A stretch of DNA of 64,000 nucleotides from Rhodopseudomonas sp. BAL398 (GCF_033001325.1 NZ_CP133111.1:744001-808000); one strand, 5' to 3'. Shown: positions 43,224-53,547, numbered from the stretch's first letter. Notes: generated by a model from the sequence alone, not told the origin. Numbers and translations are program-made.

Positions 43224-43847
43224 GTGTCGACACTACCCTCCGCGACGCCTTTCGTCGGCGGTCCGCACCGTTCGCTCGGCGCCCTCGTGTGGCCCGCGGG
43301 TGTCGGCGTGTTGTCGCAAGCTTTGCGCGCTGTCGTTCTGGTGGCGCTGGGAACCGCGCTGCTGACGCTGTCCGCTAAGGTCAAGCTGCCGCTGCCTTTG
43401 GTGCCGATGACGCTTCAGACGCTGGTCGTGTTGATCATCGGCGCGGCCTATGGGGCGCGGCTGGGCACGGCGACGTTGCTGGCCTATCTCGCCGAAGGCG
43501 CGATCGGATTGCCGGTTTTCGCCGGGCCGGTCGGTGGGCTGGCGCCATTGCTGGGACCGACTGCCGGCTATCTCGCGGGCTTCGTGGTCGCGGCGTTCCT
43601 CGTCGGTGCGCTGGCGGAACTTGGCTGGGACGGCTCGGTGCTGCTTCTGTTCCTGGCGATGGCCGTGGGTCACCTCGCCATTCTGGGGCTCGGTTTCGGC
43701 TGGCTTGCCTTTGGTCTGCGTCTCGGCGCGGAAAAGGCGTGGCTAATCGGGGTCGCGCCGTTCATCGCGGCTGCGCTCGTCAAAAATGCACTGGGCGCAG
43801 CCCTGCTTCCCGCAACAAGGCATCTGCTCGACCGCCGTGGCTGCTGA
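43224..43847 (+). CDS. bioY: BioY-family biotin transporter substrate-binding membrane subunit
   Basis: 207 residues from a GTG with CAGGAG upstream. Six hydrophobic helices with the BioY signature: LPLPLVPMTLQTLVVLIIGA, LGTATLLAYLAEGAIGLPVF and GPTAGYLAGFVVAAF. BioY binds biotin in the membrane, alone or with an ECF ATPase module; no ATPase is nearby. Biotin supply fits the accB/accC genes 8 kb away, though there is no operon link. A clear BioR operator was not recognised upstream. Confidence 0.9.
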   Translation: MSTLPSATPFVGGPHRSLGALVWPAGVGVLSQALRAVVLVALGTALLTLSAKVKLPLPLVPMTLQTLVVLIIGAAYGARLGTATLLAYLAEGAIGLPVFAGPVGGLAPLLGPTAGYLAGFVVAAFLVGALAELGWDGSVLLLFLAMAVGHLAILGLGFGWLAFGLRLGAEKAWLIGVAPFIAAALVKNALGAALLPATRHLLDRRGC

Positions 43848-43953
43848 TCGCGGACGGCTCACCCATCATATTGAACACGTGCGTCCGATCGGCCTGCCTG
43901 CGCTCGGGCGTCTCTCTGCAATCCGTACAGGCACTTGATCTGGAGTAGTTTGA

Positions 43954-45288
43954 ATGACGGCGGTAGTGGTCGATAACGGGGGGACGGTGCGCGCGACCTC
44001 GTCGAATCCCTGGTACAGGGTTCTCTATCTCCAGGTCATCATCGCGATCATGTTCGGCGTGCTGGTGGGCTGGCTGTGGCCCAATATCGCCACCAATGAA
44101 TGGGTCAAGGCGCTCGGCGACGGCTTCGTCAAGTTGATCAAGATGGTGATCGCGCCGATCATCTTCTGCACGGTGGTCTCCGGCATCGCCCATATCCAGG
44201 ATGCCCGGAAGGTCGGCCGCGTCGGCGTCAAGGCGCTGGTGTATTTCGAGATCGTCTCGTCATTTGCCTTGATCCTCGGGCTGCTGGTCGGAAACGTGCT
44301 TAAGATGGGCGAAGGCCTCGGCGTCCATCCGGATGCGGCGGCGGTCGCCAAATACGTCAAGCAGGCGCAGGCGCAAAAATCGATCGACTTCGTGCTCAAC
44401 ATCATCCCCGACAGCGTGGTCGGCGCGTTCGCGCGCGGCGACATCCTGCAGGTGTTGCTGTTTGCGATCCTGTTCGGCTTCGCGCTGCTGACGCTCGGCG
44501 CGCGCGGTCACCGCGTCCGTGACGTGATCGACGACACCGCGCATGCGATGTTCGGCGTGATCTCCATCATCATGAAGGCGGCCCCGATCGGAGCCTTCGG
44601 CGCCATGGCCTTCACCATCGGCAAATTTGGTCCGGCGGCGCTTGGCAATCTGGTCGGGCTGATCGCGGTGTTCTATCTCACCGCGGCGCTGTTCGTGGTG
44701 ATCGTGCTCGGCATCATCGCCAAGATCGTCGGCTTCAACATCTTCAAGTTCCTGCGCTACATCAAGGACGAATTGCTGATCGTGCTCGGCACCAGTTCGT
44801 CGGAGAGCGCGCTGCCGCAGCTGATGGAGAAGCTGGAGCGGCTGGGTTGTTCGAAATCGGTGGTCGGCCTCGTGGTGCCGACCGGCTATTCCTTCAACCT
44901 CGACGGCACCAACATCTACATGACGCTGGCGACGCTCTTCATCGCCCAGGCGCTCGGCGTCGACCTGACCTGGACCGAGCAGCTGACCATCCTGCTGGTG
45001 GCGATGCTGACCTCGAAGGGCGCCAGCGGCGTTTCCGGCGCCGGCTTCATCACGCTGGCGGCGACGTTGTCGGCGGTCAACCCGGCGCTGGTCCCGGGCA
45101 TGGCGATCGTGTTCTCGGTCGACAAGTTCATGAGCGAGGTGAGGGCGCTGACCAACATCACCGGCAACGGCGTTGCGACCGTGTTTGTATCGTGGTGGGA
45201 AAACGAGCTCGACCACGACAAGCTCCACGCCAGTCTGAACCGGACCATTGATCCGTCTAATGTCGAGACCGCCGTCACCACCGGCTGA
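43954..45288 (+). CDS. dctA: C4-dicarboxylate:cation symporter
   Basis: 444 residues. DAACS-family motifs: [40 protein letters not shown] (serine-rich re-entrant loop), [20 protein letters not shown] and [20 protein letters not shown] (second hairpin), with [18 protein letters not shown] near the end. It imports succinate, malate and fumarate with protons or sodium across the inner membrane. GGAG precedes the ATG. No dctB/dctD regulator is seen in the window, and no clear sigma-54 promoter was recognised. Confidence 0.95.
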   Translation: MTAVVVDNGGTVRATSSNPWYRVLYLQVIIAIMFGVLVGWLWPNIATNEWVKALGDGFVKLIKMVIAPIIFCTVVSGIAHIQDARKVGRVGVKALVYFEIVSSFALILGLLVGNVLKMGEGLGVHPDAAAVAKYVKQAQAQKSIDFVLNIIPDSVVGAFARGDILQVLLFAILFGFALLTLGARGHRVRDVIDDTAHAMFGVISIIMKAAPIGAFGAMAFTIGKFGPAALGNLVGLIAVFYLTAALFVVIVLGIIAKIVGFNIFKFLRYIKDELLIVLGTSSSESALPQLMEKLERLGCSKSVVGLVVPTGYSFNLDGTNIYMTLATLFIAQALGVDLTWTEQLTILLVAMLTSKGASGVSGAGFITLAATLSAVNPALVPGMAIVFSVDKFMSEVRALTNITGNGVATVFVSWWENELDHDKLHASLNRTIDPSNVETAVTTG

Positions 45289-45313
45289 CCGCCGTCAGTA
45301 CCGAACCTAATGA

Positions 45314-45341
45314 AGCCGTCCGGTCGTGCCGGGCGGCTTTT
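45314..45341 (+). terminator. Terminator of dctA
   Basis: AGCCGTCCGG-TCGTG-CCGGGCGGCT pairs over 10 bp (one wobble) and is followed by TTTTC, 25 bases after the dctA stop. Confidence 0.85.
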
Positions 45342-45431
45342 CGCTGGCGCTCGGTCGGGCGATCTGGATTGGCCATCCGCTTGATCGACTGGATCCGCAG
45401 CCCCCGTCTGCCACGCCAATCGCGTGCCATT

Positions 45432-45465
45432 AAAAAAGCCGCCCGGTTTTGCCGGGCGGCTTTTC
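45432..45465. terminator. Bidirectional terminator between dctA and rne
   Basis: AAAAAAGCCGCCCGG-TTTTG-CCGGGCGGCTTTT is a 9-bp perfect GC stem flanked by As on the left and Ts on the right, so it should end rne transcripts (minus strand, long T run) and any dctA read-through. Confidence 0.88.
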
Positions 45466-45488
45466 TGATTCAGACGCTGAACCTGTTG

Positions 45489-48400
45489 TCAGTCGTTGCC
45501 GAGGACGCGCGACCACCAGCCGGCCTTGCGGGGCTGGGCCTCGGTGGCGGCTTCCGGGGCGGCAGGCGCGGCTTCCGGAGCGACAGGCTCGGCAGCCGGT
45601 GCAGGCTCAGCAACCGGCTGTGGCTCTGCTGCGACCTGCTGCGGTTCGGCCGAGGCGAAGTTCACCTTTTCGCGGACGGTGGAGCGCCGACGCGCCTTTT
45701 CCTTTTCCGCGTCGCGGGCGCCGTCATCCTGAGCCGGCTTGGGTTCTTCCCGGACCGGCTGCGCTGGTGCGACGGCGAGCGGCTGCTCGCTGACGACATC
45801 CTGCTTGGGTTCGCTGGCGGTCACCGGCTCGCTTGCCGAGTCGCTCGCGATCTCGCGCGGCATTTCGGTTGGCCGCGGAGCCTCGTCCTGCGGCGTATCG
45901 AAGGGCTGCGGTTCCGGCGCCATGCCGTCCATATCGGCCACCGCATAGGTGGATTCCGGAGCGGTGGTCGGTCCGAGTTCGTCACCGATCGAGCCGGAGA
46001 GGCCGTCTTCCGGGCCGCCACGACGGCGCCGTCCGCCACGGCGACCGCGGCGACGCGGCCGGCGCTCGCCATCGGCCGTCTGGTCGGCGGAGCGAGGTTC
46101 ACCGTCCTGATCGTCCGGACCTTCGGATCCATCATCCGCGCCATCGTCGCCCTCGGCGACGGCGTCGCCCTCCGGCGCGTCGGCTGCCCGCGGCGCGTCA
46201 TCGCCATCGTCGCGCGCCGAACTGCCCTCACGGGGCTCGCCGGTGCGGCTGCGTCGGCGACGACGCCGCTTGCGTTTGCGCCCGTCGGCGTCGGTTTCGC
46301 TGTCGCCCGAGGCCTCGCTCGAGGCCTGATCGGATGACGCGTCGTCGCTCAGGCCGACGGTCTCGTCGGTTTCGATTTCGGCCTCGAATTCGAACTGCTC
46401 GTCGTCGTCATAGGGTTCGTCGAGCGCCGGCGGGAATGCCGCGACCTGCGCCGCCAGCACCGCCTTGGCGGCCTCCAGCGTGTGGATCTGCTCGCCGCGA
46501 TCGATCACGAAGGACTGCTGCGCGGTGACGGTCGCGTCGGCGATCACCGCCAGCGAGACCTTGAAGCTGTTTTCGAGGTCGCGCAGATGGCCGCGCTTGT
46601 GGTTGAGCACATAGAGCGCAACGTCGGTGCGGGTGCGCACGATCAGGTTGTGGGTCGCGCCCTTCATCAGGATCTCTTCAAGTCCGCGCAGCAATTGCAG
46701 CGCCACCGAGGAGACCGAACGGACGTGACCGGAGCCGCCGCATTGCGGGCAGGGCTCGGTCGAGCTCTCCAACACGCTGGCGCGGATCCGCTGTCGCGAC
46801 ATTTCCAACAGGCCGAAATGCGAGATCCGCCCGACCTGGATGCGGGCGCGATCCTGCCGCAGGCAATCGCTCATCTTGCGTTCGACCGAGCGGTTGTTGC
46901 GCTTCTCATCCATGTCGATGAAATCGATCACGATCAGGCCGGCGAGGTCACGCAGCCGCAGCTGTCGCGCCACTTCTTCCGCGGCCTCCAGATTGGTCTT
47001 GAGCGCGGTATCCTCGATGTGGTGCTCGCGGGTGGAGCGCCCCGAATTGACATCGATCGAGACCAGTGCCTCGGTCTGGTTGATGACGATGTAGCCGCCG
47101 GAGCGCAGTTGCACGGTCGGCGAGAACATCGCGTCGAGCTGGCTCTCGACCCCCATCCGCGAGAACAGCGGCTGGCCGTCGCGATACAGCTTCACCGCCC
47201 GGACGTTGGACGGCATCAGCATATGCATGAAGTCGCGCGCTTCCTGGTAACCGGCTTCGCCGGCGACCTGGATCTCGTCGATTTCCTTGTTGTAGAGGTC
47301 GCGCAGCGAGCGCTTGATCAGCGAGCCTTCCTCGTAAACGAGGGTCGGGGCCTGCGACTTCAGCGTCATGTCGCGGACGGTTTCCCACATCCGGATCAGA
47401 TATTCGAAGTCGCGCTTGATTTCCGGCTTGGTGCGCGAGGCGCCCGCGGTGCGCAGGATGATGCCCATGCCCTCCGGCACGTCGAGGTCCGACACCACAT
47501 CCTTGAGGCGCGAGCGATCCTGCGCCGAGGTGATCTTGCGGCTGATGCCGCCGCCGCGCGCGGTGTTGGGCATCAAGACGGCATAACGGCCAGCCAGCGA
47601 CAGATAGGTGGTCAGCGCCGCGCCCTTGTTGCCGCGCTCTTCCTTGACCACCTGCACCAGCATCACCTGGCGACGCTTGATGACTTCCTGAATCTTGTAC
47701 TGCCGACGCGGCCGGAAGGCACGCTCCGGCACTTCCTCGAGCACGTCGTCGCCGCCGACCGACTCGACCATGTCTTCCTCGGCATCGGCTTCATCATCTT
47801 CGTCTTCGTCGTCTTCGTCCTCATCATCGGCGTCGTGGGCGTCGGCATGATGGTCGCCGTCGTGATGATCCGCCTCGTGGTGATCGTCGTCGCCATGCGC
47901 GTCGTCGTCATGAGCTTCGCTGTCGCGTGCTTCAATGTCGCGTGCGTCGCTGTCGTCGGCTTCGGTCGCGCTGACCGGCGCGGTCTCGGCGCCGCCGGCC
48001 GGCTGCTGACCGGCGTCGAATTCGTTCGGCACGATCGGTGCGACGGCGGTGGCCAGGATTGGTGTTGCGTCGGCTGGCGTCTCGGCCGGCGATTCGGCGG
48101 CAGGCGCCGCGTCGGCGCTGGTTTCGTCACCCGATGAGGCGTCGGCAGCGGTCGGCTGCGCGGGCGTTGCATCGTGGCGCGGCTCGGCATCATGAGCGCC
48201 GACCGTCCCTGGCTCGGCCTGTTCGTGCTCGGCATGCTGATGACCAAGCAAAGCCTGCTCGGCATGATCCTCATGCGGCTGTTCGGCCTGCGACGGATCC
48301 AGGCTGGCGCCTTCGACGATGTCGCTCTGCACCCGCTCGCCACTGCCGCGGCGGCGCTGACTGCGGTGCCGCGGACGGCGGCGATTGGAGCGGTTTTCGG

Positions 48401-48710
48401 TCTCTTCTTCGGCTTCGCGGTGGGCGCGTTCGTCGGCCTCGATCAGCGCCAGACGGTCGGCGACCGGGATCTGGTAATAATCCGGATGAATTTCGCTGAA
48501 AGCGAGAAAGCCGTGGCGATTGCCGCCATATTCGATGAACGCGGCCTGCAGCGACGGCTCGACCCGGGTGACCTTGGCGAGATAGATATTGCCACGCAGT
48601 TGTTTGCGCTGGGCGGTCTCGAAATCAAACTCTTCGACGCGATTGCCACGGACCACAACCACCCGGGTCTCTTCCGGGTGGGTGGCGTCGATCAACATTT
48701 TGTTGGGCAT
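45489..48710 (-). CDS. rne: Ribonuclease E/G
   Basis: 1073 residues from the ATG giving MPNKMLIDATHPEETRVVVV. The S1 domain starts at about residue 38 and is split by an insertion (about 92-328) very rich in Asp, Glu, Ala and His. Then follow the RNase H-like/5'-sensor part (RGGGISRKI), the DNase I-like catalytic part (IVINQTEALVSIDVNSGRS; LAGLIVIDFIDMDEKRNNRS) and the Zn-link (CPQCGGSGH). The C-terminal 350 residues are disordered, with Arg-rich patches (RKRKRRRRRRSRTG; RRPRRRGRRGGRRRRGG) as RNA-binding and degradosome scaffold. The end KAGWWSRVLG is typical of rhizobial RNase E. It initiates mRNA decay and rRNA processing. Confidence 0.95.
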   Translation of the reverse strand: MPNKMLIDATHPEETRVVVVRGNRVEEFDFETAQRKQLRGNIYLAKVTRVEPSLQAAFIEYGGNRHGFLAFSEIHPDYYQIPVADRLALIEADERAHREAEEETENRSNRRRPRHRSQRRRGSGERVQSDIVEGASLDPSQAEQPHEDHAEQALLGHQHAEHEQAEPGTVGAHDAEPRHDATPAQPTAADASSGDETSADAAPAAESPAETPADATPILATAVAPIVPNEFDAGQQPAGGAETAPVSATEADDSDARDIEARDSEAHDDDAHGDDDHHEADHHDGDHHADAHDADDEDEDDEDEDDEADAEEDMVESVGGDDVLEEVPERAFRPRRQYKIQEVIKRRQVMLVQVVKEERGNKGAALTTYLSLAGRYAVLMPNTARGGGISRKITSAQDRSRLKDVVSDLDVPEGMGIILRTAGASRTKPEIKRDFEYLIRMWETVRDMTLKSQAPTLVYEEGSLIKRSLRDLYNKEIDEIQVAGEAGYQEARDFMHMLMPSNVRAVKLYRDGQPLFSRMGVESQLDAMFSPTVQLRSGGYIVINQTEALVSIDVNSGRSTREHHIEDTALKTNLEAAEEVARQLRLRDLAGLIVIDFIDMDEKRNNRSVERKMSDCLRQDRARIQVGRISHFGLLEMSRQRIRASVLESSTEPCPQCGGSGHVRSVSSVALQLLRGLEEILMKGATHNLIVRTRTDVALYVLNHKRGHLRDLENSFKVSLAVIADATVTAQQSFVIDRGEQIHTLEAAKAVLAAQVAAFPPALDEPYDDDEQFEFEAEIETDETVGLSDDASSDQASSEASGDSETDADGRKRKRRRRRRSRTGEPREGSSARDDGDDAPRAADAPEGDAVAEGDDGADDGSEGPDDQDGEPRSADQTADGERRPRRRGRRGGRRRRGGPEDGLSGSIGDELGPTTAPESTYAVADMDGMAPEPQPFDTPQDEAPRPTEMPREIASDSASEPVTASEPKQDVVSEQPLAVAPAQPVREEPKPAQDDGARDAEKEKARRRSTVREKVNFASAEPQQVAAEPQPVAEPAPAAEPVAPEAAPAAPEAATEAQPRKAGWWSRVLGND

Positions 48711-49409
48711 TTTTGAACTCTTGGCGGCGGAATGCGCGCATGACGACACGCGCAAATCGCGCGGTCGGAGGATGCGAGCGTCCACCTGATTCGGGGGTGA
48801 GGGGAAGGCCGAAACGCAACCCGGGGCGCCGCGCCGACACTGAACCCGGGCCATTGCGACGAGCGAAGCTTTCGCTTCGCATCGGCGCGGCCGTTGCTTG
48901 GGTCTTGGTCGGCATCACACTGTGGCGCATCAAGCGTCGGCCCGTCTGAACAGATTGGCGGCAAATCGTCCGCCGTGTCTTCTTGCTGAAGGACCGGCGC
49001 CGCGCCGAAGCGCTCGCCAGCTGTGGAAATCTCCGACCAAGAGGCCGAAAATGATCGGTCATGAAGTGTCTGAACCGCCCCTGGAGCAAAAATGACCTGG
49101 GACCAGACGCCGCTCGGGCTGCACCGCCGCTCCTGCTCAGCCGCGCGCTGCGCTGGCTGGGGAGCGGACGGAAAAACGCTAAATCCCGTTAGCATTGTGG
49201 GAGGGATTCGGCGCTGCACCGGGAGGCTGAACGCGACACAACCGGGAGTTTAGACCGTCAGCCCTCGATTCATACGTGGAATGGATCGCGCTTGCAAGGG
49301 AAGCGTAGCCCGCTGGCAACACCCGGTCTCAATCGCCTTCCGACCTTTAAGCTTCGGTTAACCGTACGGTTCTATTGCGGTAAAACAGCAGTCGGAGGGA
49401 CGGGATTCG
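48711..49409. other. Divergent intergenic region with long rne leader
   Basis: About 700 bases between the divergent rne and amidase genes. No supportable gene. It must contain both promoters and, probably, a long rne 5' untranslated region; in other bacteria the rne leader folds and mediates autoregulation. The right end has GGAGGG as the amidase RBS. Confidence 0.5.
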
Positions 49410-50705
49410 TTGTCGGGCCGCACAAATCATTTTGTTTTGTTGGGCGCAATTTTTGCGTGCGCCGCAGCATTGCTGTGTGGTTCCGCGATCGGGGCCACCG
49501 CGGCCGATCCCGATTCGACCGGCTCGGTGAGCGCCGGTAATTTTCCTCTGGCCTCCGACGTGCGCCTGGCCGGCGACGACAAGCAAACCCGTTTCATTGT
49601 CGACCTCGATCAGAAATTCCCGGTGCGCGCCTTCACGCTTGCCGATCCCTACCGCGTGGTGCTGGATCTGCCGCAGATCAACTTCCGGTTGCCGGCCGGC
49701 GCTGGCGCCACTGGTCGCGGGCTGGTCAAGGCCTTCCGTTATGGCCTGGTGATGCCCGGCGGGTCGCGGATCGTGCTGGATCTCACCGGGCCGGCGAAGA
49801 TCGCCAAATCCTATGTTCTGGACGCGGCCAACGGCCAGCCGCCGCGCTTGGTGGTCGAGCTTGAATCGGTCGATAGCGAGACCTTCACGCAATCGCTGGC
49901 TGCGGAGAGCCGCCCCAAATTGCGCCCGGCTGTCGGCGTCGTCGAAGCCTCGGTGGTGCTGCCAGTGCCGCCAACCGACGCCGCCGAGGCTGATCCGCGG
50001 CCGGTGGTGGTGATCGACCCCGGCCATGGCGGGATCGACAATGGCACACAGGCCGCCGGCAACGGCATCGTCGAGAAGAATCTGGTGCTGGATTTCGCGT
50101 TGGCGCTGCGCGAGCGAATCCGCGCCGCCGGCAAATACCGGGTGGTGATGACCCGGACCGACGACACTTTCATTCCGCTCGCCGAGCGGGTGAATATCGC
50201 CCGGGCGAACGCGGCATCGCTGTTCGTGTCGATCCATGCCGATTCATTGCCGCGCAGCGAGGGCGACGCGCAGGGCGCCACGATCTATACATTGTCGGAC
50301 AGGGCGTCGGATGCCGAGGCCGAGCGGCTGGCGGAGGCGGAGAACAAGGCCGACGCCATCGGCGGGGTCAATCTGACCGAGGAGCCGACTGACGTCGCCG
50401 ATATCCTGATCGACCTCGCCCAGCGCGAGACCCGGACCTTTTCCAATCGCTTTGCCCGGCAGTTGATGGGCGAGATGAAAACCGCCACAAGGCTGCACAA
50501 ACACCCGCTGAAATCCGCCGGCTTCAAGGTGCTGAAAGCACCCGACGTGCCCTCGGTGCTGCTCGAATTGGGCTACGTCTCCAACAAGGGCGATCTGAAG
50601 CACCTGATTTCGGACAGCTGGCGGGCCAAGACGGTGGCGTCGGTGGCCAAGGCGATCGATTCCTTTCTGGCCAAGCGCGTGGTGGCGGCCGGCGGGCGGA
50701 ACTGA
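49410..50705 (+). CDS. N-acetylmuramoyl-L-alanine amidase (AmiC-like, AMIN + Amidase_3)
   Basis: 431 residues from a TTG start with GGAGGG about 11 bases upstream. Signal segment (FVLLGAIFACAAALLCGSAI), AMIN domain at about 45-150 (VRLAGDDKQTRFIVDLDQKF), then the Zn-dependent Amidase_3 domain from about 198: PVVVIDPGHGGIDNGTQAAG (His, metal), EKNLVLDFA (Glu), LFVSIHADSLP (His) and PSVLLELGYVSN (catalytic Glu). It cuts the amide bond between MurNAc and the stem peptide, mainly at division. Divergent from rne and directly before PBP1a, the usual order in this group. Confidence 0.94.
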   Translation: MSGRTNHFVLLGAIFACAAALLCGSAIGATAADPDSTGSVSAGNFPLASDVRLAGDDKQTRFIVDLDQKFPVRAFTLADPYRVVLDLPQINFRLPAGAGATGRGLVKAFRYGLVMPGGSRIVLDLTGPAKIAKSYVLDAANGQPPRLVVELESVDSETFTQSLAAESRPKLRPAVGVVEASVVLPVPPTDAAEADPRPVVVIDPGHGGIDNGTQAAGNGIVEKNLVLDFALALRERIRAAGKYRVVMTRTDDTFIPLAERVNIARANAASLFVSIHADSLPRSEGDAQGATIYTLSDRASDAEAERLAEAENKADAIGGVNLTEEPTDVADILIDLAQRETRTFSNRFARQLMGEMKTATRLHKHPLKSAGFKVLKAPDVPSVLLELGYVSNKGDLKHLISDSWRAKTVASVAKAIDSFLAKRVVAAGGRN

Positions 50706-50910
50706 AAAACCCTCGATAGCGCGGCGGCGGAGCCCTAGTTTGGCCACAGCGGGCGTTCTATAAACCCGCAAACGCTCCGCGTGCGGTTTGCATAATCGGT
50801 TAAAACTGCGTTGGCTGCGACTGGACGAATCGCCGCGCGTCGCAGATCTGGGGCGCCGATGGGCTCCTGGGCGCCAGACCCGGCACTTGAACTGAAACGG
50901 ATATTTTCGA

Positions 50911-53400
50911 ATGCGCTTGCTGCTGCGGTTTATGGGGTTTCTGTTTGCCGCCGGGACCATCGTGTTTCTGGTCGGCGTGGCCGCCGCCGCCGGGCTGATC
51001 TGGCATTACTCCAAGGACTTGCCGGACTATTCGCAGCTGCAGGATTATGAGCCGCCGGTGATGACGCGGGTCCACGCCGCGGACGGCGCGCTGCTCGGCG
51101 AATATTCCAAGGAACGCCGACTCTATCTGCCGATCCAGGCGGTGCCGAAGCTGGTGATCAACGCTTTCCTGGCCGCCGAGGACAAGAATTTCTACGAGCA
51201 CGGTGGCATCGACTATGTCGGCATGGCGCGGGCCGCGCTGCTTTATGCGCAGAACTACGGCTCTGGCCGTCGGCCGCAGGGCGCGTCCACCATCACCCAG
51301 CAGGTCGCCAAGAACTTCCTGCTGACCAACGAGGTGTCGTTCACCCGCAAGATCAAGGAAGCCTTGCTGGCGATGCGGATCGAGCGCGCCTATTCCAAAG
51401 ACAAGATCCTCGAATTGTATCTGAACGAGATCTATCTCGGTCTCGGCGCTTATGGTGTCGCCGCGGCATCGCTGGTGTATTTCGACAAATCCGTCAACGA
51501 ACTCACCGTCGCCGAAGCCGCCTATCTGGCGGCGCTGCCGAAGGCGCCCGCGGCGCTGCACCCGATCCGCAACCACGCCCGGGCGGTCGAACGCCGCAAT
51601 TATGTGATCGACCGGCTGTTGGAGAATGGCTGGATCAAGCAGGCCGACGCCGACAAGGCCCGCAAGGACCCGTTGGTCGTCACCAACCGCGGCAACAACG
51701 CCCACACTTTCGCCGGCGAATATTTTGCCGAGGAGGTGCGCCGCGACGTGCTGGAGCGCTATGGCGAGAAGAAGCTGTATGAGGGCGGCTTGTCGGTGCG
51801 CACCACGCTCGATCCGAAGCTGCAGGTGGAGGCTCGCAAGACCATGACCGCCGGCATGGTGCGCTACGACGAGGCCCATGGCTGGCGCGGCCCGATCAAG
51901 CAGCTCGACATCACCGGCGACTGGGGCGTCAAGCTCGCCGACGTCAAATCGCTGTCGGACATCTCGCCGTGGCGCATGGCCGTGGTGCTCGAGAGCGGCG
52001 AAAAGTCGGCCCGGATCGGATTCCAGCCGGGTCGCGAACTCGGCGGCGCGATATCCAAGGATCGCGAAACCGGGATCATCACCATCGACGGCGTCAAATG
52101 GGCCAAGGCCGCCGCGGGACCCAAGCGCGGCAAGACTCCCAAGACGGTTTCGGAAGTGCTGTCGCCCGGCGACATCATCTATGCCGACCCCTTGCTCGCC
52201 AAGGACGGCAGCGTGGTCGAAGGCCAGTATCGTCTGCGCCAGCTGCCGGAAGTCTCCGGCGCGATGGTGGCGATGGACCCGTGGACCGGCCGCGTGCTGG
52301 CGATGGTCGGCGGCTTCTCGTTCGACCAGAGCCAGTTCAACCGCGCCAGCCAAGCCTATCGGCAGCCGGGCTCGTCGTTCAAGCCGATCGTCTATTCGGC
52401 GGCGATGGACAATGGCTATACGCCCTCGACCGTGGTGGTCGACGCGCCGATCGAAATCGATCAGGGGCAGGGCGCCGGGGTCTGGCGGCCGGAAAACTAC
52501 TCGACCGGGAAGTTCTACGGCCCGACCACGTTGCGCAACGCGCTGCGGCGCTCGCTCAATACCGTGACGGTGCGGTTGGCCCAGGACGTCGGCATGCCGC
52601 TGATCGGCGAATACGCCAAGCGGTTCGGCGTCTATGACGAATTGCCGAATTATCTGTCCTACGCGCTGGGCGCCGGCGAGACCACGGTGATGCGGATGGT
52701 CACCGCCTATTCGATGTTCGCCAATGGCGGGCGTCGGGTGAAGTCGACGCTGATCGACCGGATTCAGGATCGCTACGGCCACACCATCTACAAGCACGAC
52801 GCCCGCGAATGCCGTGGTTGCGATGCGCCGGAAGGCTGGCACAATCAGCCCGAGCCGCAACTGATCGACCGCCGCGAGCAGGTGCTCGACCCGATGACGG
52901 CCTATCAGATCACCTCGATGATGGAAGGCGTGGTCCAGGCCGGCACCGCCACCGTGATGCGCGACGTCGGCAAGCCGATTGCCGGTAAGACCGGCACCAC
53001 CAATGACGAAAAGGATGCCTGGTTCATCGGCTTTTCGCCCGATCTCGTGGTCGGCGTCTATGTCGGTTACGACAAGCCGCGCAATCTCGGCAGGGGCGGC
53101 ACCGGCGGCCATCTGGCGGCGCCGATCGCGCGCGATTTCATGAAGCTGGCGCTGGTCGACAAGCCCGCCGTTCCGTTCCGCGTGCCGGCCGGCATCAAGC
53201 TGATCAGGGTCGACTCGGCAACCGGGATGCGCGCCGGACCCGGCGATCCCAAGACCATCCTCGAGGCCTTCAAGCCGGGCACCGCGCCGCCGGATAATTA
53301 CTCGGCGATCGGCGTGGCCGATTATGACGGGCGCTCGCAAACGGTCTCTCCGGATGCCGACCGCACCATCCTGCGCTCCGGCACCGGCGGGCTGTACTAG
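50911..53400 (+). CDS. mrcA: Bifunctional penicillin-binding protein 1A
   Basis: 829 residues. An N-terminal membrane anchor (FLFAAGTIVFLVGVAAAAGL), GT51 transglycosylase domain with catalytic Glu in FLAAEDKNFYEHGGID and QGASTITQQVAKNFLL, an OB-like insertion (about 325-430), and a transpeptidase domain with SxxK (QPGSSFKPIVYS, Ser about 488), SLN (RRSLNTVTV) and KTG (AGKTGTTNDEKDAWFIG). It polymerises and crosslinks peptidoglycan. All catalytic residues are intact. It follows the amidase by 205 bases. Confidence 0.96.
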   Translation: MRLLLRFMGFLFAAGTIVFLVGVAAAAGLIWHYSKDLPDYSQLQDYEPPVMTRVHAADGALLGEYSKERRLYLPIQAVPKLVINAFLAAEDKNFYEHGGIDYVGMARAALLYAQNYGSGRRPQGASTITQQVAKNFLLTNEVSFTRKIKEALLAMRIERAYSKDKILELYLNEIYLGLGAYGVAAASLVYFDKSVNELTVAEAAYLAALPKAPAALHPIRNHARAVERRNYVIDRLLENGWIKQADADKARKDPLVVTNRGNNAHTFAGEYFAEEVRRDVLERYGEKKLYEGGLSVRTTLDPKLQVEARKTMTAGMVRYDEAHGWRGPIKQLDITGDWGVKLADVKSLSDISPWRMAVVLESGEKSARIGFQPGRELGGAISKDRETGIITIDGVKWAKAAAGPKRGKTPKTVSEVLSPGDIIYADPLLAKDGSVVEGQYRLRQLPEVSGAMVAMDPWTGRVLAMVGGFSFDQSQFNRASQAYRQPGSSFKPIVYSAAMDNGYTPSTVVVDAPIEIDQGQGAGVWRPENYSTGKFYGPTTLRNALRRSLNTVTVRLAQDVGMPLIGEYAKRFGVYDELPNYLSYALGAGETTVMRMVTAYSMFANGGRRVKSTLIDRIQDRYGHTIYKHDARECRGCDAPEGWHNQPEPQLIDRREQVLDPMTAYQITSMMEGVVQAGTATVMRDVGKPIAGKTGTTNDEKDAWFIGFSPDLVVGVYVGYDKPRNLGRGGTGGHLAAPIARDFMKLALVDKPAVPFRVPAGIKLIRVDSATGMRAGPGDPKTILEAFKPGTAPPDNYSAIGVADYDGRSQTVSPDADRTILRSGTGGLY

Positions 53401-53547
53401 ACCATCCGCGCGCCGCTGTTGCTGCGGATAAAATCGCGTTGCTGGCGGCGAAGGCTCGGCTCAAATGAGCGGTTCTGCGATTGATCGCGGAACCAATTCG
53501 CCGGCGTGGCCTTTCACCCTCATCTGACAATTGATGAGGATATCGGC

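Noticed and set aside
43848-43953. Sigma-54 promoter upstream of dctA
   Set aside because: GGCAC occurs (CAGGCACTTGATC), but no properly spaced TTGC element follows.
46482-48137. 551-residue plus-strand frame opposite rne
   Set aside because: Antisense shadow of RNase E; the apparent hydrophobic stretch mirrors the acidic DNA repeats.
50800-53340. 846-residue minus-strand frame opposite PBP1a
   Set aside because: Shadow; PBP1a on the plus strand has all catalytic motifs.
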